In this document: positions 1-8,503 of the stretch, piece by piece
How the letters are laid out: every line of letters starts with the position of its first letter
How positions within the stretch are numbered: the stretch's first letter is position 1
Origin: Chloroflexota bacterium
Lineage (GTDB): Bacteria; Chloroflexota; Anaerolineae; UBA4142; SHND01
Length of the DNA: 64,000 nucleotides
Assembly (NCBI GenBank): GCA_004295045.1
Contig: SHND01000025.1
Coordinates: 124,001 to 188,000 of the forward strand
Direction: 5' to 3'
The notes under the pieces: model-generated
What the model was told of the DNA's origin: nothing
The model's database searches: none
Seen by the model: only the letters and a program-made list of their open reading frames with translations
Program-made: the position numbers and the translations under genes

Positions 1-117
1 CGCGCGGTGGAACAATATTCTTTGCAAGGCAACCTCGACAAACTTGTACAGTTGTACGAAGAATTAGACTCGCGTAATCGCAGCAATTTTTATGCCTACC
101 GTAACGAAATTGCCTGA
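1..117 (+). CDS. C-terminal end of a probable glycosyltransferase (5' end outside window)
   Basis: Frame 1 is open from the window edge to a TGA at 115-117 and gives 38 residues containing [20 protein letters not shown]. This resembles the last helix of GT-B family 1/4 glycosyltransferases, which usually end in an F/YSLE...LYEEL stretch. The stop lies 26 bp inside gatA in another frame, so the two are probably co-transcribed. With only the tail visible, donor and acceptor cannot be named, and the family call is an inference. Confidence 0.45.
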   Translation, partial: RAVEQYSLQGNLDKLVQLYEELDSRNRSNFYAYRNEIA

Positions 118-1600
118 ACTCACCGCGCTGCGCGCGGCGGAATTATTGCGCGCAGGTGAAATCTCGTCCGTCGAATTGACGCGCGCCGTTTTGGAACGCA
201 TTGACGCGCACGATAACAAGATACACGCGTATTTACATGTGACGACTGAACGCGCATTGGAGAACGCGGCACGCGCGGACGAACAACTGCGCGACGCGCG
301 CAGAACGGGCGACCACGCGGGTTCGCCCTTGCGCGGCGTGCCAATGTCCATCAAAGATGTCATTTCGACACGCAATGTTGTGACGACAGCGGGCTCGCGG
401 ATTCTTGAAAATTTTCTTCCGGTGTATAACGCGACCGTGATCGAGAAATTGCAAAACGCGGGCGCGCTCTTGATTGGTAAAACGAATCCGGATGAATTTG
501 CGATGGGCTCTTCGACCGAAAATTCGGGCTATGGTGTTACGCGTAATCCTTGGGACTTGGAACGCGTCCCCGGCGGCTCGAGCGGCGGCAGCGCCGCGGC
601 GATGGCGGCGGATGAAGGAATATTCGCGTTGGGTACGGATACGGGCGGCAGTGTCCGTCAGCCCGCTTCGCTTACGAGTACGGTGGGCTTGCGTCCGAGT
701 TATGGTCGCGTTTCGCGTTGGGGTGTGATCGCTTTTGCGTCGTCACTCGATCAAGTCGGACCGATGACGAAAGATGTACGCGACGCCGCGTTGATTCTAA
801 GTATTATCGCCGGACACGACGCGCACGATTCGACGACAGTGAACGCGCCGGTGCCAAATTATTTGAACGCGTTGGAGCTGGCAGGGACAATTCATGAATC
901 GCCTCTACGCGGCGTGCGTGTCGGTGTCCCGCGCGAATATTTTGTGGAGGGGATGGCGCGCGCGGTTGAAACAACCATTCGCGCGGCGATTTCGCATCTC
1001 GAATCGCTTGGGGCGGAAATTCACGAGGTGAGTTTGCCGCACACGGCATACGCGCTGCCGACGTACTATATTCTCGCTCCCGCCGAAGCATCGGCGAATC
1101 TTGCGCGCTATGATGGTGTCAAGTATGGTCCGCGCGCCGATGTGCCCGGCGATGTGTGGGATGTGATGCGCGCGACGCGCGGGCAGGGCTTTGGTCCCGA
1201 AGTGAAACGGCGCATCATGCTCGGCACGTACGCGTTGAGTACGGGATATTACGACGCGTATTATTTGAAAGCGCAAAAAGTTCGCACGCTCATCAAACGC
1301 GATTTTGATCAAGCGTTCGATCAGGTGGATGTTCTCGTCAGCGCGGCATCCCCCACGCCGGCATTTCGGATTGGAGAGAAATCGGATGATCCGCTGCAAA
1401 TGTATCTCGCCGATGTTTTTACGCTCGCGCAAGCGTTGGCAGGAATTCCGGCAATGAGTATCCCCGCGGGATTCAGCGACGGCTTGCCGATTGGATTGCA
1501 GCTCATGGCGCGCGCGTTCGAGGAAGAAAAGATGCTGCGCGTGGCGTACGCCTACGAGCAGACGACGGATTGGCACAAACGAAAACCCAAGCTCGTCTGA
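92..1600 (+). CDS. gatA: Asp-tRNA(Asn)/Glu-tRNA(Gln) amidotransferase subunit A
   Basis: GatA is the glutaminase subunit of GatCAB. It releases ammonia that amidates mischarged Glu-tRNA(Gln) or Asp-tRNA(Asn) in the cytoplasm. The 502-residue length is normal for the family. The amidase-signature triad is complete: Lys88 in MSIKDV, cis-Ser163 in GGSSGGSA and nucleophile Ser187 in [10 protein letters not shown], at the same spacing as in known GatA proteins. No gatB or gatC is adjacent, so the subunits are scattered in this genome, as often happens. The start overlaps the end of the upstream glycosyltransferase. Non-GatA amidases share the signature, but the full-length similarity favours GatA. 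Confidence 0.95.
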   Translation: MPTVTKLPELTALRAAELLRAGEISSVELTRAVLERIDAHDNKIHAYLHVTTERALENAARADEQLRDARRTGDHAGSPLRGVPMSIKDVISTRNVVTTAGSRILENFLPVYNATVIEKLQNAGALLIGKTNPDEFAMGSSTENSGYGVTRNPWDLERVPGGSSGGSAAAMAADEGIFALGTDTGGSVRQPASLTSTVGLRPSYGRVSRWGVIAFASSLDQVGPMTKDVRDAALILSIIAGHDAHDSTTVNAPVPNYLNALELAGTIHESPLRGVRVGVPREYFVEGMARAVETTIRAAISHLESLGAEIHEVSLPHTAYALPTYYILAPAEASANLARYDGVKYGPRADVPGDVWDVMRATRGQGFGPEVKRRIMLGTYALSTGYYDAYYLKAQKVRTLIKRDFDQAFDQVDVLVSAASPTPAFRIGEKSDDPLQMYLADVFTLAQALAGIPAMSIPAGFSDGLPIGLQLMARAFEEEKMLRVAYAYEQTTDWHKRKPKLV

Positions 1601-1675
1601 AAATATGGTGGGAATTTGTTCCCCCCGCGCGATTTAATTTACAAACCCCCCTCCCCGTAGTAAAATGCGCGTAAG

Positions 1676-2707
1676 ATGATTCCTCCGGTCATTCATGATT
1701 TGCGCGCGTTGGCGGAACTCGCCGCGTACGGCGTCGAACTGGACATGGAACGCGTGCGGTTGTCCTCGTCCTCACCGCTCACCGACGCGCTCGCGTCACG
1801 CGTTTCTTTCGGCAACATGGGCGCCGAGACGTTTGTGTTGTACACCAACGGACGCAAGCAACACGCGCTGGGCGTGGTGCAGGCGCGAACACGCAAAAAT
1901 CGTCCCGAAGCGGACATCACCTTTATCGCGCCGTCGCTGGAGCATGACCCTGACGCGGTGACAACGTGGTATCGCTTGCTGTCAGAGGCAACCAACAGCT
2001 TTGGCGAAATGGGCGTCCAGCGGATTTACGCGCAGCTGCCGAGCGGCAATTCTGCCGAAGAAGTGTTTCGGCACGCGGGTTTTTCTGTCTTTACGCGCGA
2101 AGCTGTTTTTGTCTTGAGCGAAGGAAAAATTGCGGCGCACGAAAAAAGCAAGCAGCCGATTTCTTTGCGCCGTATGCGTAAACGCGACGCGTGGAATGTC
2201 CTGCGTCTGTATTCGACGATCACACCGCGCGCTGTCCAGCACGCCGAAGCGATGCGTACAACCGAAGGTGCGCTCGGTGGACTGAATGATTGGTGGGAAA
2301 ATTTCAACGGCACGAGCTATCTTTTCGAACGACCGGGCGTTGGCGTAAATTCGTTGGTGGGAATTGTGCGCGTCACACGCGGACGCCTCGCCTCGTGGGT
2401 CCGTTTGCATTTGCATCCCGACGCGTCGGATTTTGCCGATGAAATGGTTGCCGAGATGATCGCGCTCGTGACCAAAACGCGCGCGCGTCCCATTTATGTC
2501 AGCGTGCGCGATTATGAGGGCGGCATTCAGGGCGCGCTGGACAGTACGGGCTTTGATTGGCAAATGGAACGCAGTCACATGGTGAAACACACCACTGCGC
2601 GCGTGCGCGTACCGGTGCCATGGCTGACACCCGTTTTGGAGACTACAAAAATTCCCGCAATTCGCGCCTCGCATCATTCGCGCGAGGTGGAACGAAATGC
2701 GATTTAA
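1676..2707 (+). CDS. GNAT-like protein of unknown substrate
   Basis: This 343-residue protein looks like two tandem GNAT-fold halves. Residues about 50-150 contain an acetyltransferase-like strand-helix pattern (GNSAEEVFRHAGFSVFTREAVF, the usual 'helix then GF' ending of a GNAT domain). The second half begins ISLRRMRKRD, a typical GNAT opening. No catalytic residue or substrate can be assigned, and a structural, non-enzymatic GNAT fold is possible. It follows gatA by 75 bp and precedes the R3H ATPase by 73 bp on the same strand. Confidence 0.6.
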   Translation: MIPPVIHDLRALAELAAYGVELDMERVRLSSSSPLTDALASRVSFGNMGAETFVLYTNGRKQHALGVVQARTRKNRPEADITFIAPSLEHDPDAVTTWYRLLSEATNSFGEMGVQRIYAQLPSGNSAEEVFRHAGFSVFTREAVFVLSEGKIAAHEKSKQPISLRRMRKRDAWNVLRLYSTITPRAVQHAEAMRTTEGALGGLNDWWENFNGTSYLFERPGVGVNSLVGIVRVTRGRLASWVRLHLHPDASDFADEMVAEMIALVTKTRARPIYVSVRDYEGGIQGALDSTGFDWQMERSHMVKHTTARVRVPVPWLTPVLETTKIPAIRASHHSREVERNAI

Positions 2708-2780
2708 CCTTCAGACTGCCGAGTTGGACTGCCGACAACGTTTGTCGTTGGCTATCTACGCTCCGCTGTCGTTTTGATTG

Positions 2781-4370
2781 ATGGAACAAACACTCACTGA
2801 CGATCTTTTAGTATTAACTTCTGTCTTGCCGCCGCAACTCCAAGCGGCGCTAAATGAAATTAACGACCCCGATAATTTGGTCGAGATTATTCTCGATCTC
2901 GGGCGCTCGCCCGAAGCGCGTTACACGCACGGCGAAAAGAATCTTTCCCAACACGAAATCACTGAAGCTGATATTGATTATATCGTCGCGCGCATTGGGG
3001 ATTTCTCGGGAGACAATCGGGCGGGGATTCCACGCACCCTCCATCGCATCAGCGCGATTCGTAATCGCAAAGGGCGGGTTGTTGGACTCACGTGCCGCGT
3101 CGGACGCGCTGTCTTTGGCACGATGGACATTATTCGTGACATTGTAGAATCGGGCAAGAGTGTGCTTTTGCTCGGACGTCCCGGCGTTGGCAAAACGACG
3201 ATGCTGCGCGAAGCCGCGCGCGTTTTGGGCGATGCGAAACGCGTGATCATTGTGGATACCTCGAATGAAATCGGCGGCGACGGCGACATTCCGCATCCCG
3301 CGATTGGCAAAGCGCGGCGAATGCAAGTTCCGACGCCCGCGCTCCAGCACGAGGTAATGATTGAAGCGGTCGAGAATCACATGCCCGAAGTGATCGTCAT
3401 TGACGAAATCGGGCGCGAGCTCGAAGCTGAAGCGGCGCGAACGATTGCGGAACGCGGTGTGCAGTTGATTGGCACCGCGCACGGGCAGACGCTCGAAAAT
3501 TTGTTGATGAATCCGACGCTCATGGATTTGGTGGGCGGCATTCAAAGCGTTACCCTTTCGGATGAAGAGGCGCGGCGGCGCGGTACGCAAAAAAGTATTC
3601 TCGAACGCAAAGCGCCGCCAACGTTCGATATTCTGGTTGAGATTCAAGACCGCCATCGCGTTGCGATACATAATGACGTTGGCGCGTCGGTGGACGCACT
3701 GCTGCGGAATCGCCCCTTGCCGCCGGAAATTCGTACGCGTTCGCTTGAAACGGGCGAGGTGGAAATCAATCGCCCCGAAACGCGCGTCCACATGGCGCCG
3801 CGACAGAGTGAACGTATTTCGGCGCGTCGCGAACGCGACCGCGGCAATGGCAAGCTGGGCGATCGTCCTGCGATGCATGCACAGCGCGAGCCGGGAGCGC
3901 GGCGCAAACTGATGGCGCTCTATCCGTATGGCGTGAGTCAAGACCGTCTCGAAACAGCAGCGAAAGCGTTGGACGTGCCGATTCGGATTGTCGGTGATGC
4001 GGAAGAAGCGGACGCGGTATTGACGCTGAAAAATTATTACAAGAAACGTCCCGCGCCGATTGTGGACGCGGAACGCGCCGGAATTCCTGTGTACGTCCTA
4101 CGCTCGAATACGATTGCGCAGATGGAAGGAATTCTCGAAGACTTGTTCGATGTAGCATCCAAAGATGATCCGTTCGCGCTTGCCATGGCGGAAACGGATG
4201 ATGCGATTCAACGCGTAATGAGCGGCGCGCACTCGGTGGAACTGGCGCCCCAAAGCGCGTTCATTCGACGCTTTCAACACGAGCGCATCCGTCAGGCGAA
4301 TTTGTTCTCGCGTTCATTGGGCAAAGAGCCGAAACGCCGCGTACGAGTGTACGCGAGTGAGGTGGGGTAA
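2781..4370 (+). CDS. SpoIIIAA/Ycf45-like AAA ATPase with C-terminal R3H domain
   Basis: Cytoplasmic P-loop ATPase of 529 residues. The N-terminal half matches the stage III sporulation AA / Ycf45 group, with Walker [10 protein letters not shown] at about 132-140 and Walker B VIVIDEIG at about 204-211. The last 60 residues hold an R3H single-stranded nucleic-acid-binding motif, RRFQHERI followed by [15 protein letters not shown]. This architecture is conserved in cyanobacteria, plastids and Chloroflexota, and its cellular role is not established. A TTG codon directly precedes the ATG; the ATG is preferred. It sits in the same run as tmk, but nothing here shows a link to sporulation. Confidence 0.85.
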   Translation: MEQTLTDDLLVLTSVLPPQLQAALNEINDPDNLVEIILDLGRSPEARYTHGEKNLSQHEITEADIDYIVARIGDFSGDNRAGIPRTLHRISAIRNRKGRVVGLTCRVGRAVFGTMDIIRDIVESGKSVLLLGRPGVGKTTMLREAARVLGDAKRVIIVDTSNEIGGDGDIPHPAIGKARRMQVPTPALQHEVMIEAVENHMPEVIVIDEIGRELEAEAARTIAERGVQLIGTAHGQTLENLLMNPTLMDLVGGIQSVTLSDEEARRRGTQKSILERKAPPTFDILVEIQDRHRVAIHNDVGASVDALLRNRPLPPEIRTRSLETGEVEINRPETRVHMAPRQSERISARRERDRGNGKLGDRPAMHAQREPGARRKLMALYPYGVSQDRLETAAKALDVPIRIVGDAEEADAVLTLKNYYKKRPAPIVDAERAGIPVYVLRSNTIAQMEGILEDLFDVASKDDPFALAMAETDDAIQRVMSGAHSVELAPQSAFIRRFQHERIRQANLFSRSLGKEPKRRVRVYASEVG

Positions 4371-4377
4371 TTCGAAC

Positions 4378-4707
4378 ATGAGCGTTGTGATCGACCAGGA
4401 ATATTTGGATACGCTGCGCGCATTCGGGGACGTTGACGAGCAAATCAACTCGGCTGTCGAAGAGTATGTGACGCGTCGAATTGTCGAGTGCATCAAACAC
4501 GCGCGCGAACATCTTGCCGAATTCGAACGCAAATACCGTATGGAGTTTGCGGATTTTTCTACGCGCGTCGTTTTGGATGAAGCATTGTATCTCAACACCC
4601 GTAAGCAGAACCCACTGTGGGAACAGGATTTGCAGGCTTGGGATTATTGGGACAAGGAATCCACCGAGTGGAAAAACAGGCTGAACAGCATTTTGAGCAA
4701 ATCCTGA
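4378..4707 (+). CDS. Putative antitoxin paired with a TumE-like toxin
   Basis: This 109-residue acidic, helical protein starts at an ATG preceded by GAGGTGGGG. The middle (REHLAEFERKYRMEFADF) is a predicted amphipathic helix. The end is rich in Trp and acidic residues (WEQDLQAWDYWDKEST), a style common in small antitoxin-like partners. No DNA-binding motif is evident. Its last 40 bp overlap the next gene, so translation is probably coupled. The antitoxin role is inferred from this overlap and the nature of the downstream protein. Confidence 0.5.
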   Translation: MSVVIDQEYLDTLRAFGDVDEQINSAVEEYVTRRIVECIKHAREHLAEFERKYRMEFADFSTRVVLDEALYLNTRKQNPLWEQDLQAWDYWDKESTEWKNRLNSILSKS

Positions 4708-5060
4708 CTCTGGCGCGTGAGCATTTTGAAAATATTCAAATCAAGACATACGACATTTCCGAACAGCGTGCATTTTTGCGGATAGAAGCGACCTTTGGAA
4801 AACGACGAATTGCTCTTACCGAAATTGTTCGCACGACGAGTCGCGCCTACCCATACTATTTGCTGGATGGGGACCAAGTAATTTTGGGTTGGGATAATGC
4901 TCCCGACCGTCAAGCACTGCGGCTCAAATATGGCAGAGATTTCACCATGCATATCCACGACGAAATTTCGCATCAACATTTGCAAGATGGAACGGTAGCG
5001 CTAACGTTTGAAAAAAACTTTGTGGAATTTCTTGACGACCTGTTGAATCTGGGAGAGTAA
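4668..5060 (+). CDS. TumE-like (DUF6516-type) toxin candidate
   Basis: This 130-residue protein starts at a GTG preceded by AAGGA, inside the upstream gene. Its core resembles the TumE/DUF6516 family: a strand pair ending YYLLDGDQVILGWDNAP (family: Y-x-Y...RWDNAPHH), then HIHDEISHQH where the family has a HxKH-type segment, then a C-terminal helix. The family is regarded as the toxin half of small two-gene modules. The arrangement, a short acidic partner overlapped by 40 bp, supports a toxin-antitoxin pair. The His-rich block is less regular than in typical members, so activity is uncertain. tmk starts 2 bp after the stop. Confidence 0.55.
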   Translation: MEKQAEQHFEQILTLAREHFENIQIKTYDISEQRAFLRIEATFGKRRIALTEIVRTTSRAYPYYLLDGDQVILGWDNAPDRQALRLKYGRDFTMHIHDEISHQHLQDGTVALTFEKNFVEFLDDLLNLGE

Positions 5061-5062
5061 TT

Positions 5063-5710
5063 TTGTTAATCACCTTTGAAGGCATGGACGGCAGCGGCAA
5101 GTCCACCCAAGCGCGGCTCTTTGCAGAGTATTTGCGCGCAAGTTTGGGCGCGGAAAAAATAATCCTCACACGCGAACCGGGCGGCACGCCCATTGGTGAA
5201 CAAATCCGCGAGGTTCTGCATTCAATGCGCAATCAAGAGATGGCGGCGCGCACTGAATTCTTGTTGTACAATGCCGCACGCGCGCAAGTGGTTGCGCAAG
5301 TGATCCGTCCCGCGCTAGAGCAAGCGAAAATCGTTCTATCCGATCGGTTTGGCGATTCCACCCTCGTCTATCAGGGGTATGGGCGGCAATTGGACTTGGA
5401 AATGGTCAAGCGTGTGATAGAGTACGCGACAGGCGGCTTGAAACCCGATCTGACTTTTTTTCTTGATGTTGCGATCGAAGAAGGATTGGCGCGGCGCAGC
5501 AACGGACATCAGCGCGGCGAAGAGCTGAATCGAATGGATACTCAAACGCGCGAATTTTATGAACGCGTTCGTAACGGCTATGAAACGTTGATGCGACAGG
5601 AACCGACGCGCTGGATCCGCGTTGACGGGGCGCGCAGCATCGAGCAGGTGCAATTCGATTTGCGAGAGAAATTCAACTCGCGGCAGTTTATCCCAACTCA
5701 AACGGTCTGA
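5063..5710 (+). CDS. tmk: Thymidylate kinase
   Basis: Phosphorylates dTMP to dTDP in the cytoplasm. The 215-residue protein has the P-loop EGMDGSGKST at 6-15, the dTMP-site segment TREPGGTPIGE and the DR motif LSDRFGDSTLVYQGYGR, all characteristic of Tmk. The start is TTG with GGGAGAG upstream; the sequence LITFEG follows immediately, as in other Tmk proteins, so no longer form is needed. darA follows, the same tmk-darA neighbourhood found in Firmicutes. Confidence 0.96.
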   Translation: MLITFEGMDGSGKSTQARLFAEYLRASLGAEKIILTREPGGTPIGEQIREVLHSMRNQEMAARTEFLLYNAARAQVVAQVIRPALEQAKIVLSDRFGDSTLVYQGYGRQLDLEMVKRVIEYATGGLKPDLTFFLDVAIEEGLARRSNGHQRGEELNRMDTQTREFYERVRNGYETLMRQEPTRWIRVDGARSIEQVQFDLREKFNSRQFIPTQTV

Positions 5711-5754
5711 AAAATGTTCGATGGTTGTTGAATCGAAAATTCTTCAGACCGTTT
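5700..5754 (+). terminator. Inverted repeat at the end of tmk
   Basis: The arms AAACGGTCTGAA (5700-5711) and TTCAGACCGTTT (5743-5754) are fully complementary around a 31-base loop. The left arm includes the tmk stop codon. A short CTCTAC follows instead of a T-run, so it may attenuate or stabilise the tmk-darA transcript rather than terminate it. Confidence 0.45.
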
Positions 5755-5829
5755 CTCTACGTGCTTGACACAACTCGTACACCTCACGCCCAGAGCGATA
5801 TGCGTGAGAAGGTGCGACTGGAGGTCAAT

Positions 5830-6159
5830 ATGAAACTTGTTATAGCGATTGTGCAAAGCGACGATGCCGGCGCGTTGAGCGATGCTTTGCGCGAGGCGAA
5901 TTTTCAATCCACCCTCATCAGCAGCACGGGCGGTTTTTTGCGCGAGGGAAATGGCACGCTTTTTATTGGGGTTGAGGACGATCAAGTGGATGCGGTGTTA
6001 AAGGTGATCAAGGAAAATTGCACCACGCGAACGCAGTTCGTAAATCCGATGCCGCCGGTTATGGAGCCGGGTGAATTGTACATGCCGCCGCCGGTGGAGG
6101 TGCAGGTCGGCGGCGCGGTGGTGTTCGTGCAAAATATCGAACGGTTTGAAAAATTCTAG
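5830..6159 (+). CDS. darA: DarA-type cyclic-di-AMP receptor (PII-like)
   Basis: This 109-residue protein matches the DUF970/DarA (PstA) family, trimeric PII-like proteins that bind c-di-AMP. It opens MKLVIAIVQSDDAGALSDAL, continues with the STLISSTGGFLREGNGTLFIGV block typical of the family, and ends in GGAVVFVQNIERFEKF. The ATG at 5830 has GGAGG eight bases upstream. An upstream in-frame extension has no ribosome site and is rejected. Position after tmk is as in Bacillus. It implies c-di-AMP signalling, although the cyclase is not in this window. Confidence 0.9.
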   Translation: MKLVIAIVQSDDAGALSDALREANFQSTLISSTGGFLREGNGTLFIGVEDDQVDAVLKVIKENCTTRTQFVNPMPPVMEPGELYMPPPVEVQVGGAVVFVQNIERFEKF

Positions 6160-6162
6160 CCC

Positions 6163-6205
6163 ACACAAGACCTTCGAGAATTCGGAATTCTCGAAGGTCT
6201 TGTGT
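6163..6205. repeat. Perfect 21-bp palindrome between darA and the CBS gene
   Basis: Positions 6163-6183 and 6185-6205 are exact reverse complements around one central base, the longest perfect palindrome seen in the window. It starts four bases after the darA stop and ends 20 bases before the next ATG. There is no T-run. It could be a transcript-end hairpin, an RNase-processing site or a cruciform-forming operator. Confidence 0.75.
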
Positions 6206-6225
6206 ATGTAGCCAAGGAGCGCATC

Positions 6226-7062
6226 ATGCCACTGCCATTGTCACAAATTCTGGAAGGTCGCCGCAAGCCCACGTGCATTCGCCAAAAGCAAACGGTGCGT
6301 GAGGCGCTGCAGGTCATGTTGGGTAATTCGTACAATCAAATGCCGGTCGTGGACGACAACGGACAGTTGAAAGGGATGCTTTCGTTTCGCACCATCATGC
6401 GCACGTATTTTCACACAGGCGGCAAAGTGGATTTGCTCGGTTTGCGCGTGAATGATTGTCAGGAACCGGCGCCGACATTGACGCCGCAAGACGATTTGCT
6501 CGAAGCGTTGAATTTGCTGCGCGACCGTCAAACCTACGGCATTGTGATTGTGGAAAACAATGTGCCGGTGGGGATTCTGACGCACAGCGACATGACCGCT
6601 TTTTTCCGCGCGACTTCGGAATTGCAAATTCTGGTCGAGAATATTGAATTGATGCTGCGCGAATATATCGAAACGGTTTTTCCCGACGAAGCATCGCGCA
6701 TTCAAGCCATCATGGTTTCACTCGGCGCAGACCGTCACGATGCGACGCGCCCCGCGCGCAGTTACGAATACTTGGGCTTTATGGACGAATTGAAATTGAT
6801 AACCGATGACGACAATTGGGAAAAATTTCAGGGCGCGCTGGAACCGAAAGATTTGTTTTGGAATTTGATGAATGAGGTGCGCGTCACGCGCAATCAACTC
6901 GCGCATTTCCGCGGACGTCCCGATACGGTGCAATATGACGGCGTGCGCACGGCAATTGACTGGCTCGAAACGCGTCCGAAATTGGTGATGCCGGAAGTGG
7001 TGGAGAGTCAACAAGACACATTGACCAAGCAAGTGGGTCAAGAAAAAGCGACAAACAATTGA
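6226..7062 (+). CDS. CBS-pair protein fused to a HEPN-like C-terminal domain
   Basis: The N-terminal 135 residues form two CBS motifs: NQMPVVDDNGQLKGMLSFRT, and YGIVIVENNVPVGILTHSD. These normally bind adenine nucleotides. The C-terminal part (about 145-265) is helical and contains RNQLAHF at about 221-227, the R-x4-H arrangement of HEPN domains, preceded by acidic helices. HEPN domains are often RNases or nucleic-acid-binding toxins; here a nucleotide-sensing module may control one. The ATG at 6226 has AAGGAG six bases upstream. The HEPN assignment rests on one short motif and helical context, so it is less sure than the CBS pair. Confidence 0.75.
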   Translation: MPLPLSQILEGRRKPTCIRQKQTVREALQVMLGNSYNQMPVVDDNGQLKGMLSFRTIMRTYFHTGGKVDLLGLRVNDCQEPAPTLTPQDDLLEALNLLRDRQTYGIVIVENNVPVGILTHSDMTAFFRATSELQILVENIELMLREYIETVFPDEASRIQAIMVSLGADRHDATRPARSYEYLGFMDELKLITDDDNWEKFQGALEPKDLFWNLMNEVRVTRNQLAHFRGRPDTVQYDGVRTAIDWLETRPKLVMPEVVESQQDTLTKQVGQEKATNN

Positions 7063-7189
7063 CGCATGAACGCTGTTGTTCGCTGACTTGAAACTGTTTC
7101 AAAGAGCAAAGCTGTGAATGACACAGGACGCCGGTAATCTAATTCTCTCACGTTACGCACATTCCCTAAAAAATAGCATGCAAACGTAC

Positions 7190-7208
7190 GGCAAATTTAA
7201 AATTTGCC
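7190..7208. repeat. Dispersed 19-bp palindrome, copy 1
   Basis: GGCAAATTT-A-AAATTTGCC followed by CTACCC. The same palindrome with variable centre and a C(T/C)TACC tail occurs at 47530-47548 and 51874-51892, and a related GACAAATT form at 51831-51849. All four copies are intergenic. Confidence 0.7.
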
Positions 7209-7232
7209 CTACCCATGCGTAACATGAGTAAT

Positions 7233-7661
7233 TCAGTCAAATGTATCTGTTCCGCCCATCCCCATACCACCCATTCCCATTCCTCCTTCATCGCCCATCC
7301 CGCCGAGTTCGGGCATCGTCTTTTCGATTTCTTCGGGACTCTCGCCGGCTTCGAGGCGTCCCACCATTTCGTCAAATTCGGGTCCCATCTCTTCGCCCAT
7401 CTCACCGCTCATCTTTTTCATGAATCGCGCAAGCGATTTCGGATCATTTTCGTCCACGCCGCCCAACGCGGACGGGTCTGCCATCGCGTCCATGCGCGCT
7501 TCTTCCGATTTTACCGTCGCGAAACGCGAGACGAGACGCGCAAGATTTGTGCTGTCGCATTTGGGGCAGTGCGGAGTGTCGTTTTGTGCGGCGGATAGTG
7601 TTCGAAAAAAGACGCTCACGCGGCGTTTGCAATTGCCGCAGCGATATTCATAGATAGGCAT
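7233..7661 (-). CDS. FmdB-family zinc ribbon protein
   Basis: This 142-residue protein begins MPIYEYRCGNC and has paired cysteines C8-x2-C11 and C32-x2-C35, the FmdB/CxxC-CxxC zinc ribbon (putative regulatory protein family). The middle (DENDPKSLARFMKKMSGEMG) is a conserved helical segment of longer FmdB proteins. The tail is a Gly-Met repeat (GMGMGGMGMGG). The target is unknown. Members are often called transcription regulators by analogy with the formamidase regulator, but that role is not demonstrated here. It stands alone on the minus strand. Confidence 0.85.
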   Translation of the reverse strand: MPIYEYRCGNCKRRVSVFFRTLSAAQNDTPHCPKCDSTNLARLVSRFATVKSEEARMDAMADPSALGGVDENDPKSLARFMKKMSGEMGEEMGPEFDEMVGRLEAGESPEEIEKTMPELGGMGDEGGMGMGGMGMGGTDTFD

Positions 7662-7850
7662 TTCAAAGGACCTCGCAGAAAAAAGATGGCGGATGCCGAA
7701 TGGCTGATCGCTTGCAAATTCGTTGTTTGTGTGGAAATTATATGCGACACGCGCGAGAGGACAAAAATCGCCGCGTTATCTTCATTGTGCGCTAGAGGTT
7801 TTTTGTTTGTCGTAGTTGACGCAACGCAGTTGCTAGCAAATTAAGGTAAA

Positions 7851-8426
7851 ATGAGTGTCATGGCAGAACGTCAAGAATTGAGTGAGTTACTTGACCGGTT
7901 GAACGACGCGCAAATTGCACGCGTGCGCGCGTATGTCGAATCCCTGCTTCATGTACATCCCCAAGCCGATGCAACGTGGAGTTATGATTTCTTGGCGAAA
8001 TTCACCGAAGCCAAGATCAGCGCGCAGCGCGAACGCGCGGGGATGGAAGTGAAAGCAGAGGACGCGACCTGCGAAGGTATGACAAAACGCGCGCTATGGG
8101 AACATCCGCCCCTTTCGGGCGCGGCGATCATAAGTTACGCCGTGCCGATTCCACCTCATTTACGCGCGTTGAAATTGAAATTTTTTGTTGGCATTCGCGA
8201 TGGTTCACAGCTGCCGAGTGATCGCTACGTCGCGTTTCGCCTCGTGGTGAACAATTGGAAGTTGTGGAGTGTGGTGAAAAATTCGCGCGCATGGGATGAA
8301 TATACCGTCGCGATGCCCGAACTCGCATCCGATGTGGCGCGGATCGAATTTCAAACCGATGGTCTCGGCGACCACCGCTGGAACTGGGCGGTGTGGGGCG
8401 AACCGAGATTGATTGCTGATTTTTGA
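7851..8426 (+). CDS. Hypothetical protein with a jelly-roll-like C-terminal domain
   Basis: Not recognised as a named family. Residues 1-45 (RQELSELLDRLNDAQIARVRAYVESLL) form a helix like those at the start of small DUF2281-type proteins. Residues 85-190 read as beta strands ending NWAVWGEPRLI, a pattern of NPCBM-like or carbohydrate-binding sandwiches where 'WG.P.L' closes the domain. There is no signal peptide, so sugar binding outside the cell is unlikely unless another route exists. The start has TAAGG just upstream. The TGA lies in the left arm of the repeat element that follows. Confidence 0.6.
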   Translation: MSVMAERQELSELLDRLNDAQIARVRAYVESLLHVHPQADATWSYDFLAKFTEAKISAQRERAGMEVKAEDATCEGMTKRALWEHPPLSGAAIISYAVPIPPHLRALKLKFFVGIRDGSQLPSDRYVAFRLVVNNWKLWSVVKNSRAWDEYTVAMPELASDVARIEFQTDGLGDHRWNWAVWGEPRLIADF

Positions 8427-8500
8427 TTTTCGATTTTTGAATTGGCGGTGTCGTGGTTTAACGTCGCAATCGAAAATCGAAATTTGAAAATCGAAAATTT
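8418..8500. repeat. Low-complexity inverted spacer, (GATTTTC/T)n type
   Basis: The left arm (8418-8442) is built of GATTTTTGATTTTCGATTTT units. The right arm (8469-8500) is built of their complement, ATCGAAAATCGAAATTTGAA and so on. The left arm contains the stop codon of the upstream gene and the right arm ends four bases before the acyl-CoA dehydrogenase ATG. It belongs to a class of spacers described in the findings. Confidence 0.75.
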
Positions 8501-8503
8501 AGA

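Noticed and set aside
905..1576. Long minus-strand open frame inside gatA
   Set aside because: It is the antisense shadow of a well-conserved gene; its residue make-up (Arg/His-rich) is typical of GCGC-rich antisense frames and it has no ribosome site or family.
2850..3941. 363-codon minus-strand frame opposite the R3H ATPase
   Set aside because: Overlaps the AAA core with clear Walker motifs on the plus strand; no recognisable domain and Arg/Asn/His-rich composition.
7241..7598. Two plus-strand frames opposite the FmdB gene
   Set aside because: The minus-strand zinc ribbon with paired CxxC motifs is clearly the real gene.
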